Assembly (NCBI GenBank): GCA_028289405.1
Contig: JANQPP010000071.1
Coordinates: forward strand, 62,001 to 126,000
Source of the DNA: Pirellulales bacterium
GTDB lineage: Bacteria; Planctomycetota; Planctomycetia; Pirellulales; JANQPP01
Reading direction: 5' to 3'
DNA length: 64,000 bases
The position numbers were made by a program, and so were the translations under genes. Positions within the stretch are counted from its first letter, which is position 1. Each line of letters opens with the position of its first letter. Under the pieces are notes generated by a model. The model searched no databases and had not been told where the DNA came from. It saw only the letters and a list, made by a program, of their open reading frames with translations. This document shows positions 36,025 through 46,176 of the stretch, piece after piece.

Positions 36025-37065
36025 ATGCACCGAACATTTAGCATGCTGGCGATTTGCGTGTCACTATTACTCACGTCCCAATCCACCGCGGAAGAATCTG
36101 AACTGCTGATCAACGAAGCTTCCACGCACTGGGGGGCGGAGGTCGCATCCGATGAAGTCACGGAAGAAGCGGATTTTTCACTCTCCTCTTGCGACAGTTG
36201 TTGCCCATCGAGTTCCTGCGGTGAATGCGTAGGAGCGTGTGGCAGTTGTTGTGAGCCGCTGTTGTTTGGACTCTTTGCACCGAGCGACCACTGTTTCGAC
36301 GATTTCATCTCGCCGATGACCAATCCGGTCTATTTCGAGGATCCGCGTACTTTGACCGAGGCTCGATTGTTTTTCCTTCAACACAAATTGCCGCCGGCGC
36401 TGGGTGCCGATGACATCCAATTGCTGGCACTGCAACTTCGCGCGGCCCTCACCGACCGGCTTTCCATCGTGGCAGCCAAAGATGGGTTTATCACCACCTC
36501 CAGTTTTCTGCTAGACGACGGCTGGGCCGACGTGATGATCGGCCTCAAATACAACTTGCTCAAGGACCCGCGCCAGGGCCGTATTCTGAGCGCGGGCTTG
36601 GCTTACGAACTTCCCGTGGGCAGTACCCGGGCTTTGCAGGGCAACGGCGATGGTTTGTTCCACCTGTATTTGTCGGGCGGAAGACGGCTGGGCTGCAACG
36701 GCCATTGGCTAAGTTCCTCCGGCTTCCTACTACCCACTGACACGGCAGAGGAAAGCCAGGTCTGGTACTGGTCGAACCATTTCGACCGCCGACTGGGTGA
36801 AACAAACGTCTATGCCTTTACCGAATTCAATTGGTACCACTGGATGCGGAGCGGCCGCGTTTCCAATCTTGGTGTCGAGGGTTTGGACTTGTTCAACTTC
36901 GGCACCCGAGGAGTCGCCGGCAATGACATCGTGACCGGGGCTTTCGGCTTCAAGGTCAAGCCCCACAAACACACGGAAATCGGCGTCGCGTGGGAGTTTC
37001 CACTCACGGATCGCCGAGACGTCATCGACAACCGTCTCACCGTTGATTACATCCTTCGCTACTAA
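36025..37065 (+). CDS. Secreted cysteine-rich protein with outer-membrane beta-barrel character
   Basis: The protein has 346 residues. The signal peptide is TFSMLAICVSLLLTSQSTAEES. Residues 45-85 are cysteine-rich (SSCDSCCPSSSCGECVGACGSCCE, shown here as spaced CxxCC and CxxC motifs), which could be a metal site or disulfide knot. From residue 120 on, alternating strands with aromatic ends (LSIVAAKDGFI, DVMIGLKYNLL, ILSAGLAYELPVG, YAFTEFNWYHW, VDYILRY) resemble an outer-membrane barrel, and the last residue is aromatic. It stands alone. The function is unknown, possibly a porin-like or surface protein. Confidence 0.75.
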   Translation: MHRTFSMLAICVSLLLTSQSTAEESELLINEASTHWGAEVASDEVTEEADFSLSSCDSCCPSSSCGECVGACGSCCEPLLFGLFAPSDHCFDDFISPMTNPVYFEDPRTLTEARLFFLQHKLPPALGADDIQLLALQLRAALTDRLSIVAAKDGFITTSSFLLDDGWADVMIGLKYNLLKDPRQGRILSAGLAYELPVGSTRALQGNGDGLFHLYLSGGRRLGCNGHWLSSSGFLLPTDTAEESQVWYWSNHFDRRLGETNVYAFTEFNWYHWMRSGRVSNLGVEGLDLFNFGTRGVAGNDIVTGAFGFKVKPHKHTEIGVAWEFPLTDRRDVIDNRLTVDYILRY

Positions 37066-37366
37066 CCTGGGATTCACTGCCTTCCCTCTATCAGTCAAAG
37101 GGTGACCTTTATTCCGGCTGGACGGTGGCCATCCTCGTTAGCCGGCGCGCCCGTCGATCACTACTGAACGGCGACGCGCCGGCATGGCGCAGAGAACTTG
37201 CCCCACGGACCCTCCGTCGCATATCCTAGAGAGACCCATGGGATTCTAGGGGTTGGGGCCAGAATGCCACGGTGCCCGCGAAATTTAGCGCCCCACGCCC
37301 GTGATACGCGGAGGGAGAAGCGGGCTCGTCGATGCTGTTCAGAGTGTTCCAAATCGAGGAATTGCC
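37066..37366. other. Intergenic region with a strong hairpin
   Basis: About 300 bases between the barrel gene and the TPR gene. The hairpin at 37141-37183 is listed separately. I see no other feature apart from the ribosome site GAGGAA before GTG 37367. Confidence 0.4.
37141..37183. terminator. GC-rich hairpin downstream of the barrel gene
   Basis: GCCGGCGCG at 37141-37149 pairs with CGCGCCGGC at 37175-37183, and CCGT/ACGG (37151-37154, 37168-37171) extends it inward. It lies about 75 bases after the barrel gene stop. No U run follows on either strand, so it is a possible Rho-independent-like or processing structure only. Confidence 0.35.
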
Positions 37367-38986
37367 GTGATCGCCATGTGGGGATGGTCATACGGGCTTA
37401 TCGTGTCGATAGTCGCGGTCACCCCAAACTCCTCGGCAACGAAATTCGACGCTCAAGCGGATCGCGTGGAGCGGCTCATTGTCCAACTGGGACATCCCGA
37501 GCCCGTGATGCGGGAACTCGCGGAGGCGGAACTGCGACTCTTGGGCGACGTCACCTTCGATGCGCTCAATGAAGCCCAGGCGCATACCGACATCGAAATT
37601 GCGACACGCTCTCATTATCTGCTGCGAAATATCCACATCGATTGGACCCGGGAGGATGATCCACCGGAAGTCCGCACGCTGCTGGAACGATACTCCAAGT
37701 CCAACCCGGTGTCGCGCCGGTCACTGGTACGCCAGCTAGTCGGTCTCCAAGACGGACAAGGCGTGGAACCGGCGTGCCGTGTGATACGTTTCGATCCTTG
37801 GGAGCATGTCTCGCGGGAGACGGCGATTGAGCTGTTGTACTTGCCTCCCCCTTTCGAGTGGCAGAACTTCACTCAACGGGACGCCATTTTAGCCACGTTG
37901 TCCCCTAGCCGGCGGCCTGCCGCGCGTTGGATCACGACGCATCTCAAGAGCTTGGCCGATCCACGCTCCACGCTCGATGATTGGCAGCGCATCACCGAGG
38001 AAGAAGCGGCACGCCGTAAAGAAGCGCCGGAGGATGCAAGTAGCCAAATCCTCGCCATGCTTACCTACCACTATGCGGCGATTTGCGGCACGGCGGGAGA
38101 AAACGAGCGGGCTGAAAAAATCGCCAGCAGGGCGCTCGATCTCACCGGCGACAATGCTTTCCTTCACTATTCGATTGCCGATTCGCTGAAAAAGAACGGC
38201 CTGATTGCCTGGGCCGCGGAGGAATACCAGCGGGCCATCGACGCTGGGCCGCCCTCCGACCCCATACGTATTTTCTGCCAATATTTCCTCAGCGAAATGC
38301 ATCATGACCAGGGCCAAGAACTGGAAGCCGCCCAAGTGCTGGAAGTATTGGTCGATAGTTTGGAAGACAAATCCGTGCAGCGCGTCTTGCAAACGCGGTC
38401 GTTCACGTCGCCAGCCAGCTTGCGGGCCAGATTGCACTACTTCCAAGCAATGCACTATGCCCAACAGAACAACGCACGCAAGGTTCTGGCGGAACTTGAC
38501 GAAGCGGCGCGAGATGATCCGGCCGACGCCGATGTGCTGATCGCCCTGTATCAACTTTCCTCGGAAGAATCGGCCCGCCGTCGCCGAGTCAGTTCCCTAA
38601 TCAAATCCGCGGCGTCGGTTTTTAGCCAGCAAATCGTGGAAAATCCCGAAAGCCCGACACCTTATAACCAATATGCCTGGCTCGTGGGAAACTCCGAGGG
38701 GGATTACGATCAGGCGATTGAATATTCTCACCGCTCGCTGGAATTACGCCCCGATGCTGCCGGCTACCTGGATACTTTGGCACATTGCTATTTCGCCAAA
38801 GGGGATGTGGCTAGCGCCGTCAAATACCAAGAAAAGGCAGTTCGGCTAGAACCCTATTCCGGCCAAATTCGCCGCAAGTTGACGCTATTCCAAGAGACAC
38901 TGAAAGCATCCTCGTCCGAGAACTTCGAATCAGGTCCCGCTCCTGCCGTGCCGAATCTCAAAGCGATTCAAGAGGCGCTGCCGTAA
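37367..38986 (+). CDS. Secreted TPR-repeat protein
   Basis: The protein has about 539 residues. GTG 37367 is chosen because GAGGAA lies 7 bases upstream. A short hydrophobic leader (MWGWSYGLIVSIVAVTPNSSA) suggests export. Residues 30-200 are helical with a HEAT-like appearance. From about 230 there are TPR-type repeats such as NAFLHYSIADSLKKNGLIAWAAEEYQRAID and, at the end, AAGYLDTLAHCYFAKGDVASAVKYQEKAV. It is likely a scaffold in the periplasm or at the membrane. It converges with, and overlaps by 19 bases, the 5-oxoprolinase gene. Confidence 0.8.
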   Translation: MIAMWGWSYGLIVSIVAVTPNSSATKFDAQADRVERLIVQLGHPEPVMRELAEAELRLLGDVTFDALNEAQAHTDIEIATRSHYLLRNIHIDWTREDDPPEVRTLLERYSKSNPVSRRSLVRQLVGLQDGQGVEPACRVIRFDPWEHVSRETAIELLYLPPPFEWQNFTQRDAILATLSPSRRPAARWITTHLKSLADPRSTLDDWQRITEEEAARRKEAPEDASSQILAMLTYHYAAICGTAGENERAEKIASRALDLTGDNAFLHYSIADSLKKNGLIAWAAEEYQRAIDAGPPSDPIRIFCQYFLSEMHHDQGQELEAAQVLEVLVDSLEDKSVQRVLQTRSFTSPASLRARLHYFQAMHYAQQNNARKVLAELDEAARDDPADADVLIALYQLSSEESARRRRVSSLIKSAASVFSQQIVENPESPTPYNQYAWLVGNSEGDYDQAIEYSHRSLELRPDAAGYLDTLAHCYFAKGDVASAVKYQEKAVRLEPYSGQIRRKLTLFQETLKASSSENFESGPAPAVPNLKAIQEALP

Positions 38987-41900
38987 CCGCCTCCTCCTGG
39001 TGTCGCGATCACCAAACGGTCACCAGGCTCCACGGAGATCTGCGTAAGCCCCGCGAGAACCTTCGCAGTTCCCTCGACACGGAGCAGCAAGTTCCGCCCC
39101 AACGCTCCCGGAGTGCCTCCTTGCATGCCGTATGGTGCGTACACGCGGCGCTGGGTGAGGAGCGAAACCTGGAGTCGCCGCAGGAATTCGATCTGTTTGA
39201 TGATTCCATCTCCTCCGCGATGCCGGCCTTGCCCTCCCGAGCCACGCCGTAACGAGAATTCGCGTATCAAGACTGGATACCTCGATTCCATCACCTCGGG
39301 ATCGGTCTGCCGCGTATTGGTCATGTGCGTTTGTACCGCCGACGCACCACCGGCATTCGCTGTCGCTCCCGCGCCGCCGCCAATCGTTTCGTAATAGCCA
39401 AACGATTCGTCGCCGAATAGAAAATTGTTCATGGTGCCCTGGCTGGCGGCGGACGCTTGCCAGGCTCCCAGCAATACATCCACGATTCGCTGCGAAGTCT
39501 CCACGTTGCCCCCCACCATCGCCGCGCACCGCACCGGATTGTCGTGAGCGGGCGGATTCAGCAGGCATTCCGGCAAAATCAAGTCAATGGGTGACAAGAT
39601 GCCCTGATTCAGTGGAATGTCTTCCCGCAAGAGTGATCGCAACACATAGATCACTGCGGCCCACACAATCGCCCGATTCGCGTTCAGGTTGCCGGCAAGA
39701 ACAGGTCCGGTGCCAGAAAAGTCGATGGTGAGGCGTTCCTTCTGATGGGTGATCCGCACTTCGATCGGCGAACCATCATCGAGATAATCCACGAACGAGC
39801 GGCTTTCCTGGGAAAGCTGGGAGAGCAACGAGCCCATTTTCTTCGCGGAGGCCGCTTGAATATGCCGCGTGTAAGCCAGGACCACGGGCTCCGTCCAATG
39901 CTGGATCATCTCACTTAGATCGCGGATGCCCTGCCGGTTAGCGGCAACCTGCGCCAGAATGTCGGAAATATTGTCCTCGACGGCGCGGCTCGGGAACGGG
40001 CCGTCGAGGAACATCCATCGCAGCCCGTCCAAGTTTTCCCACCCACGCTCCATCAGACGGAAATCGCGAATCAACACACCTTCTTCCGCCAGATTGCGGG
40101 AAAACGGGGGCATGGAACCGGGTGTGATTCCGCCAATCTCCGCGTGATGGGCACGGCTGGCGACGAAAAACAGTAATTTCGCATCCTTGTCGTCGAATAC
40201 GGGGCTGATCACCGTGACATCCGGCAGGTGTGATCCGCCGCGAAACGGGTCGTTGGTCACGAAGACATCCCCGGGATGGATGTCCGGATGCGCGTTTCGG
40301 ACGTGTTTCACGGTCTCGCTCATGGCGCCGAGATGCACCGGCACGTGGGGTGCGTTGGCGATCAAGTCACCTTCGGCGGTAAACAGCGCGCAACTGAAAT
40401 CGAGCCGCTCCTTCACGTTCACGCTTGCCGCCGTGTTACGGAGCGTGGTCCCCATCCGCTCGGCGATGCCGGCGAAATGATGATGAAATATCTCGAGTAG
40501 CGCGGGATCCGCCTCCAGGGAGACCGTTTTCCTCTCCGAAGTGGAGACGTCCCGAAGCAGCAATTCTCCGCCGCTGAGCACGCTTGCTTGCCAGCCCGGC
40601 TCAACGAGTGTGGTGCCAAAATCTTCCCGCACGATGGCCGGTCCCGAGAACTCATGCCCCGGCAGCAACCGGTCGCGCGCATAAACTGGCGTCTCCAGCG
40701 ACTCTCCCGAGAAATAGCAAGGGACTTTTTTTTCGGCGACCGCCGATCTTGCAGGCAACGGATGGGAATTTTCCGGCTCACGCGCGGACGGCGCGGAAAC
40801 TTCGACCCGGGCGGCCACGATCTCCAGCGGGCGATCTTGCTGCACGTAGCCGTACCAACGTTCGTGTTCCTCGGAAAAAGCTTCCGCGTAAGTCTTCTGG
40901 CCCGTGCACGCGATCGTCAGGCAGGCTTCCACGCCTTGATACCGCAGGTCCAGCCAGCGCCGCGTGATCATCTTCCGGTCGGTTCCGACTTCGCTGGCCA
41001 GCTCACTTTGGGCGTCACGTTCCAATTCCTGGAATACCGGCCCCAAACGGTCCACGGAGGATTTCGTGTAGGGCGAGTACATGCCTTTCACGCGGTGCCG
41101 CGTAGCCGGAGCGATGCCCATGCCGTACGCACTCAGCAGGCCCGAGTCGGGATGGATAAGCACTTGCCGCATGCCAAGCTCGCGGGCAACCGCGCAAGCA
41201 TGCTGCCCGCCCGCGCCGCCGAAACTCACCAGCACATACTCGCGGGGATCACACCCCTTGGCGACGGAAATCCCTCGAATTGCGTGAACCATATTGGCCA
41301 CCGCGACCTGGGAAAAACCTTCCGCGAGTTGCACGTCCGAGTAGTCGATGCCGGCTTGTTCTCGCAGTTCCTGGCGGAGAGACTGCAAATGGCTCGCGAC
41401 AATCCGGCGGTCCAACTCGAAGGGAAAGTCCTCGGCGAGGATTCTGCCCAGGAACAGATTGATATCCGTGAGTGCGAGCGGGCCTCCCCGGCCATAACTG
41501 GCCGGACCGGGCATGGCGCCGGCACTTTCGGGACCGACGGTGAGTTTGGCTCCGTCGGACTTGCACAGCGATCCACCTCCAGCGGCGATCGTTTCGATCG
41601 CCAGCATCGGCGCGAACATGCGCACCCCCGCGACCTCCGCCTCGTAGCGGAGTTCGCTTTCACCATCGAAACGGGATACATCCGTGCTGGTTCCCCCCAT
41701 GTCGAAACCGATGGCTTTGCTGAAGCCGGCGGCGCGGGCCACTGCTCCGCAACCCACGACGCCTCCAGCAGGCCCGGAAAAAACGCTGTCCTTGCCACGA
41801 AAATGTTCCGCGTCAACCATCCCTCCGGAGGACGTGAGAAGCTGTAGCTGCGTACCTGGAAGAGATTCCCGCAGCGACGCGACATACCTCCTCAGCACTG

Positions 41901-42789
41901 GATTCAAATACGCATCGACAGTCGTGGTCTCGCCACGGGCAATCAGCTTGATCAATGGGGCTACTTCATGCGACAGGCTGATTTCCTCGAAGCCGACTTC
42001 GTGGGCCAGTTCCGCCACGCGTTGTTCATGCGCGGGATGCACGTATCCATGCATGAAGCAGATCGCCAACGACTGAATGCCGTTTTGACGGAGGTTGTGT
42101 AATGTGTCACGAGCTTGTTGTTCATCGAGCGGAACAAGCTGTCTTCCGTCAGCGGAAACCCGTTCTCGAATCTCCGCCGTTGCCGCGAAGAGTGATTGCG
42201 GCTTGCGGATTTCCAGATCGAATAGGCGGGGCCGGTCTTGATAGCCGATCCGCAAGATATCGCCAAATCCCTTGGTGGCGACGAAGGCGGTCCGGGCTCC
42301 CGTCCTCGTGAGCAGGGCATTGGTCCCCCGCGTGGTTCCCAATCGGACTCGCGTTGGTGGGATAGCCTCGTCTCGGCGTAATCCGAGCAGGTAGCGGATC
42401 GCTAAAACGGGAGCTTCTTCGTCCGATTCCAGTTGATAGACCTGCCCTTTGTGGCAGGGAGTTTTTATTGGTGCCGCCAATTCGAGGGCGCCGGTAGTGT
42501 GGTCGAATTGGCGCACTAGGGTTTTTTCAGCGACATTCCCATTGGCATCGCGGAGAGCCAGGGTATATCCCTCCCAAAATCGAGCGGGATCTTCTCTGCG
42601 GCGAGGGTCGATCACACACGAGGCATGCGATCCGGGCCCAATTTGGCCCTGCATGGTACTGGAGCTGAGGATCTTCGCGCGGCGCAATGAGCCGTCGGGA
42701 GCCAGCATGAGGCAATCCGTGAACGTACCGCCGACGTCGATCCAGAATTCGTAATCCGGCAATGTCGCGGTTTCCCGAAACGGTCCCAT
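38968..42789 (-). CDS. 5-oxoprolinase (ATP-hydrolysing), fused HyuA/HyuB type
   Basis: The protein has 1273 residues, the normal length for the single-chain enzyme. The N-terminal hydantoinase A half has FWIDVGGTFTDCLM, RLGTTRGTNALL and GFDMGGTSTDVSRFDG (an actin-like ATP site) and AGGGSLCK. The C-terminal hydantoinase B half starts near residue 740 and has APHVPVHLGAMSETVKHV, VFVTNDPFRGGSHLPD and GGGAGATANAGG. The enzyme opens 5-oxoproline to glutamate with ATP, in glutathione turnover or hydantoin use. It is a single gene. Confidence 0.95.
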   Translation of the reverse strand: MGPFRETATLPDYEFWIDVGGTFTDCLMLAPDGSLRRAKILSSSTMQGQIGPGSHASCVIDPRRREDPARFWEGYTLALRDANGNVAEKTLVRQFDHTTGALELAAPIKTPCHKGQVYQLESDEEAPVLAIRYLLGLRRDEAIPPTRVRLGTTRGTNALLTRTGARTAFVATKGFGDILRIGYQDRPRLFDLEIRKPQSLFAATAEIRERVSADGRQLVPLDEQQARDTLHNLRQNGIQSLAICFMHGYVHPAHEQRVAELAHEVGFEEISLSHEVAPLIKLIARGETTTVDAYLNPVLRRYVASLRESLPGTQLQLLTSSGGMVDAEHFRGKDSVFSGPAGGVVGCGAVARAAGFSKAIGFDMGGTSTDVSRFDGESELRYEAEVAGVRMFAPMLAIETIAAGGGSLCKSDGAKLTVGPESAGAMPGPASYGRGGPLALTDINLFLGRILAEDFPFELDRRIVASHLQSLRQELREQAGIDYSDVQLAEGFSQVAVANMVHAIRGISVAKGCDPREYVLVSFGGAGGQHACAVARELGMRQVLIHPDSGLLSAYGMGIAPATRHRVKGMYSPYTKSSVDRLGPVFQELERDAQSELASEVGTDRKMITRRWLDLRYQGVEACLTIACTGQKTYAEAFSEEHERWYGYVQQDRPLEIVAARVEVSAPSAREPENSHPLPARSAVAEKKVPCYFSGESLETPVYARDRLLPGHEFSGPAIVREDFGTTLVEPGWQASVLSGGELLLRDVSTSERKTVSLEADPALLEIFHHHFAGIAERMGTTLRNTAASVNVKERLDFSCALFTAEGDLIANAPHVPVHLGAMSETVKHVRNAHPDIHPGDVFVTNDPFRGGSHLPDVTVISPVFDDKDAKLLFFVASRAHHAEIGGITPGSMPPFSRNLAEEGVLIRDFRLMERGWENLDGLRWMFLDGPFPSRAVEDNISDILAQVAANRQGIRDLSEMIQHWTEPVVLAYTRHIQAASAKKMGSLLSQLSQESRSFVDYLDDGSPIEVRITHQKERLTIDFSGTGPVLAGNLNANRAIVWAAVIYVLRSLLREDIPLNQGILSPIDLILPECLLNPPAHDNPVRCAAMVGGNVETSQRIVDVLLGAWQASAASQGTMNNFLFGDESFGYYETIGGGAGATANAGGASAVQTHMTNTRQTDPEVMESRYPVLIREFSLRRGSGGQGRHRGGDGIIKQIEFLRRLQVSLLTQRRVYAPYGMQGGTPGALGRNLLLRVEGTAKVLAGLTQISVEPGDRLVIATPGGGGYGSAS

Positions 42790-42874
42790 GAAGAGCAGGC
42801 GAAACGCGAAATCATGGCGGCTGCTCAGGCAACATCACGCCGCAACTAGACCGCGTTCCGCCACCCAATACAGT

Positions 42875-44158
42875 TCAAGGAAGTGAAGCGGCGGAAAGGC
42901 TTCCAATCGCTGACAAGTGGGATAGCGAACGCAACAGCATCACTCCCCCGACGATAGCGGGTGTGCTCTGGCTCGGTTCACCGAGCGAATTCTTACCCAG
43001 CAACTGGAATTCCTCGCCCGTGCCGAGCACGAACACCTCGCCTTGGTTGGAGATGCAAAAGATGCGATCGCCCACGATCACCGGCGAACCGAAGAATTCG
43101 CCTCCCGTCCTTTTTCGCCACACGTTGTCCCCGTTGGCCGCCCGCACGCAACTGACGATGCCTCGGTCATAAAACAGATAGATCAGCCCGTCTCGCGCGA
43201 CGGCGGTTGGCACGTATGGGGCCGAGGTATCGACTTTGTAAACGACCTTGGGAGGCGTCTGGCTATCTAGATCCGCCGGTTGCACGGCCACGACATAGTT
43301 GCCGCCTCCCCCTGATCCGCAACTTCCAAACACCAATCCTTCCACCACGACCGGAGAACTGACCGAACGCTTGTCGAATACGTCGATCTGCCAATGCAAA
43401 TTCCCTGTCGTCGGATCAAGACTGGTAATCCCCTCCGCGCCGCTGTTAACGATCAACTGGGGTTCGCCTGAAACGGGTTGCAAAATACAGGGAGAAGAGT
43501 ACGCCGTTTCCCGCGTATCCCTCGGCGTCTCCCAGGCAATTTGGCCGTTTTCCCGGCGCAAAGCGACCACCGAGCTTTTTCCCGGCAGACCGTTCCGACC
43601 CGACTGCGCATTATTCAAGATCACGAGATCGCCGTGCAGAATCGGCGAGGTTCCCAATCCGTGCGTCGTGATGAACGGTCCCAAGTCCACGGACCAGGTT
43701 TCGTCGCCCTGATGATCGAGCGCGTAAAGGTGCAGCCGACCCGCGAGTACCCAAGCCACGTAGACATGTTTTTCATCCACGGCTGGCGTGGAGGAGGCGA
43801 GGAGATTGAACTGATGATGCGGATAGACATCCCCAGCAAACGACTTCCGCCAATGCTCCTGGCCATCTTGCAAATCCAAACAGACCAAATGGCGCCGCCC
43901 CGATTCTTCATCAGCGCTGGTCACGAAAATCTTTTGGCCCCATACCACAGGCGAGGAATGGCCCGCGCCCGGCAGTGAAGATCGCCACAGATAGCCTTCA
44001 CTCGTCCATTCGGACGGTATCCCAGGCACATCCTCGACGACGCCGGAACCGTTGGGCCCGCGAAAGCGGGTCCATTCTTGGCCGAATGCGTTCTGGACTA
44101 AGATGCCGATCGCCATGGCAACCAACAAACCATGCAGTCTCCACCATTGTTGCAACAT
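42875..44158 (-). CDS. Exported PQQ-type beta-propeller protein
   Basis: The protein has 427 residues. The start at ATG 44158 gives a signal peptide (LLVAMAIGILVQNAFG, cleavage before QEW). The rest is a PQQ-like beta-propeller with repeated strands of the form SPVVWGQKIFVTSADE, HLVCLDLQDGQEHWRKSF, STPAVDEKHVYVAWVLAGRLHLYALD and SPVIVGDRIFCISNQGEVFVL. The opening WTRFRGPNGSGVVEDVPGIPSEW is common in planctomycete proteins of this family. These proteins rarely show an enzyme activity; a binding or scaffold role is likely. It is transcribed in the same direction as the sigma54 activator, starting about 180 bases after the activator's stop. Confidence 0.88.
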   Translation of the reverse strand: MLQQWWRLHGLLVAMAIGILVQNAFGQEWTRFRGPNGSGVVEDVPGIPSEWTSEGYLWRSSLPGAGHSSPVVWGQKIFVTSADEESGRRHLVCLDLQDGQEHWRKSFAGDVYPHHQFNLLASSTPAVDEKHVYVAWVLAGRLHLYALDHQGDETWSVDLGPFITTHGLGTSPILHGDLVILNNAQSGRNGLPGKSSVVALRRENGQIAWETPRDTRETAYSSPCILQPVSGEPQLIVNSGAEGITSLDPTTGNLHWQIDVFDKRSVSSPVVVEGLVFGSCGSGGGGNYVVAVQPADLDSQTPPKVVYKVDTSAPYVPTAVARDGLIYLFYDRGIVSCVRAANGDNVWRKRTGGEFFGSPVIVGDRIFCISNQGEVFVLGTGEEFQLLGKNSLGEPSQSTPAIVGGVMLLRSLSHLSAIGSLSAASLP

Positions 44159-44340
44159 CGGCGGCCTCTTGAAGTCAAGAAAGGGTGCGAATCGTCGGGG
44201 GTGGGAGCATTTGGATCGACGAGGGAATGCGGCCAGTTTTTGACCACACGGCATCCATGGAGGCATGGTAACCCACGCCACTCGCGCATTCCAGTCATCG
44301 CAAGCGGGAAATGTCGGATGCCTATGGCAGGCAGCCAAGC

Positions 44341-46176
44341 TTAGCGGCTAAAGCCATATTCGTCGATTTTGCGATAGAGCGTGGCACGGCCGATGCCAAG
44401 CAATTTGGCCGCCTCGGGAACATTGCCTCGCGTGCGCTGCATCGCCTCCTTGATCAGTCTGCGTTCCCAATGGTCGAAGCGGAGCGATTCGAATTCGTCC
44501 CCGCCACTTCCCCGCAAGCTGAGATCCTCCACGCGGATTTCTGGTCCGTCGCTGAGCACCACGGCGCTGTCGATGACATTTCGCAGTTGCCGGACATTTC
44601 CGGGCCAATGATACGCCAGCAATGCGCGACGGGCGGCCGCGGACATGCCCAGTTGCGGCCTGCCGTGTTGTTGGCGAAAGTGCTGAAGAAAATAGTCGAG
44701 CAGCCTTTCGATGTCTTCGCCCCTTTCGCGCAGCGGTGGCACGAACAACTCGAACACGCTCAAGCGGTAATAAAGATCCTCGCGAAACTTCTTTTGGCGG
44801 ACGTAGGCCTGCAAGTCCTGATTCGTGGCGGCGATGACCCGTACGTCCACCTGGATTTCCTCGGTACCACCCACCGGCTGAAAGGTTTGATTTTCTAGAA
44901 TCCGTAGCAACTTCGCTTGGCCTTCCAGGGTGAGTTCTCCAACTTCATCGAGAAACAGCGTACCCAGGTCCGCCTGTTCAAAGTATCCCGCGTGATCCCG
45001 GTCGGCCCCCGTGAAAGCACCGGCTTTGTGGCCGAAGAGTTGGCTCTCCATGAGGTCCGTGGGAATGGCGGCACAGTTCACCGCGACCAGCGGGCGATCC
45101 GCGCGAGGGCTCGCCCGATGCAGCGCCCGCGCCACGAGCTCCTTGCCCGATCCGCTTTCACCCCGGATCAAGGCGCAACCCGAGGCCTTGGCGAGACGGA
45201 GAATCTTATTCTTGAGTTCTTTAATTGGCGGACTTTCGCCTACCAATTCGTCATATCCAGGGGATTGGTCTACCAATCGCTGAAAATCGACCTGCAATGC
45301 CGCTTGCCGCCTCGCGCGGACCAAGGCCACGACCATCACGTTGGCCAAGGCGATGGCAAAATCGAAATCGGATTGCCGAAATCGGCCCCGTTCCAAATAC
45401 ACATGGATTGCCCCCAAAGTGCTCCCTTGATGAATCAACGGAATGCACAGAGCGTCCGCGAAGTGCGCGGCATCCTTCGCTTCCGCCAAGGATTTTTGGT
45501 TGGCGACCCAGACGGCATGACCCTCGCGCGAGACGACGTTCGTCAGCAAATCACTCAATTCGATCTGGCGAGCACAATGTTGCGGCATCACTAGCTTGGG
45601 CTTGAGCTGTCCCTCGTCGCTGGTCCAGAGGAATCCCACGACCGAGGCCCGTGTACGCTGGAAGAGTAATTCCAGGGCCTGGCGGACGACTTGGTCGGGA
45701 TTTTCACATTCGAGAAGCTTCACGCTCAGCGTGTACATCGAGAGCAGATCTTGTGCTTCGCTGGAACTTCGGAGCGTGTCGGAGGCGAAACCATCCGTCG
45801 CGGAACCGACCGGCATGTCGCGGACAATGGTCTGGGTGATCCCCATCCCGTTGCCAAACCCCACCGTGGGCGGCTGTTCCGCGAATTGAAACATGAACTC
45901 CGACGACCCCACGCGAAGCGTGTGACCGTCGAGAAGCATGGCGTCATGAATCCGCTGGCCGTTGACGAAAGTTCCATTGCGGCTCTCCGCGTCTCGAATA
46001 TGCCAGCCATCCGGATCTTGCATCAAAACCGCATGCACCCGCGAACACAGCGGATCATTAAGCACAATGGAACAATCACTGCCACGTCCGATACGACATT
46101 CCTCGCCGGGATCGAGCAGGAAGCTCGTCCCCGCGCGGCTGCCATTGGTCATGGTGAGATAGACGTACACAGGCAA
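44341..46176 (-). CDS. FHA-GAF-sigma54 activator with Fis-type DNA-binding domain
   Basis: The protein has 611 residues. Residues 15-95 are an FHA domain with GR at about 30-31, SRVH at about 45-48 and NG at 67-68. Residues 140-300 form a GAF-like sensor. The AAA+ domain has Walker A GESGSGKEL, the sigma54-contacting GAFTGA loop and the arginine finger region. Residues 565-605 form a Fis-type HTH (EAAKLLGIGRATLYRKIDEY). It activates sigma54 promoters. The FHA suggests control by a threonine kinase and the GAF by a small ligand. The target genes are unknown. Confidence 0.93.
   Translation of the reverse strand: MPVYVYLTMTNGSRAGTSFLLDPGEECRIGRGSDCSIVLNDPLCSRVHAVLMQDPDGWHIRDAESRNGTFVNGQRIHDAMLLDGHTLRVGSSEFMFQFAEQPPTVGFGNGMGITQTIVRDMPVGSATDGFASDTLRSSSEAQDLLSMYTLSVKLLECENPDQVVRQALELLFQRTRASVVGFLWTSDEGQLKPKLVMPQHCARQIELSDLLTNVVSREGHAVWVANQKSLAEAKDAAHFADALCIPLIHQGSTLGAIHVYLERGRFRQSDFDFAIALANVMVVALVRARRQAALQVDFQRLVDQSPGYDELVGESPPIKELKNKILRLAKASGCALIRGESGSGKELVARALHRASPRADRPLVAVNCAAIPTDLMESQLFGHKAGAFTGADRDHAGYFEQADLGTLFLDEVGELTLEGQAKLLRILENQTFQPVGGTEEIQVDVRVIAATNQDLQAYVRQKKFREDLYYRLSVFELFVPPLRERGEDIERLLDYFLQHFRQQHGRPQLGMSAAARRALLAYHWPGNVRQLRNVIDSAVVLSDGPEIRVEDLSLRGSGGDEFESLRFDHWERRLIKEAMQRTRGNVPEAAKLLGIGRATLYRKIDEYGFSR

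Noticed and set aside
40588..41847. A 419-residue forward open frame antisense to the 5-oxoprolinase gene
   Set aside because: The opposite strand encodes a full-length, motif-rich enzyme. The frame has no recognisable domain, and its composition is that of a shadow of a GC-rich gene.
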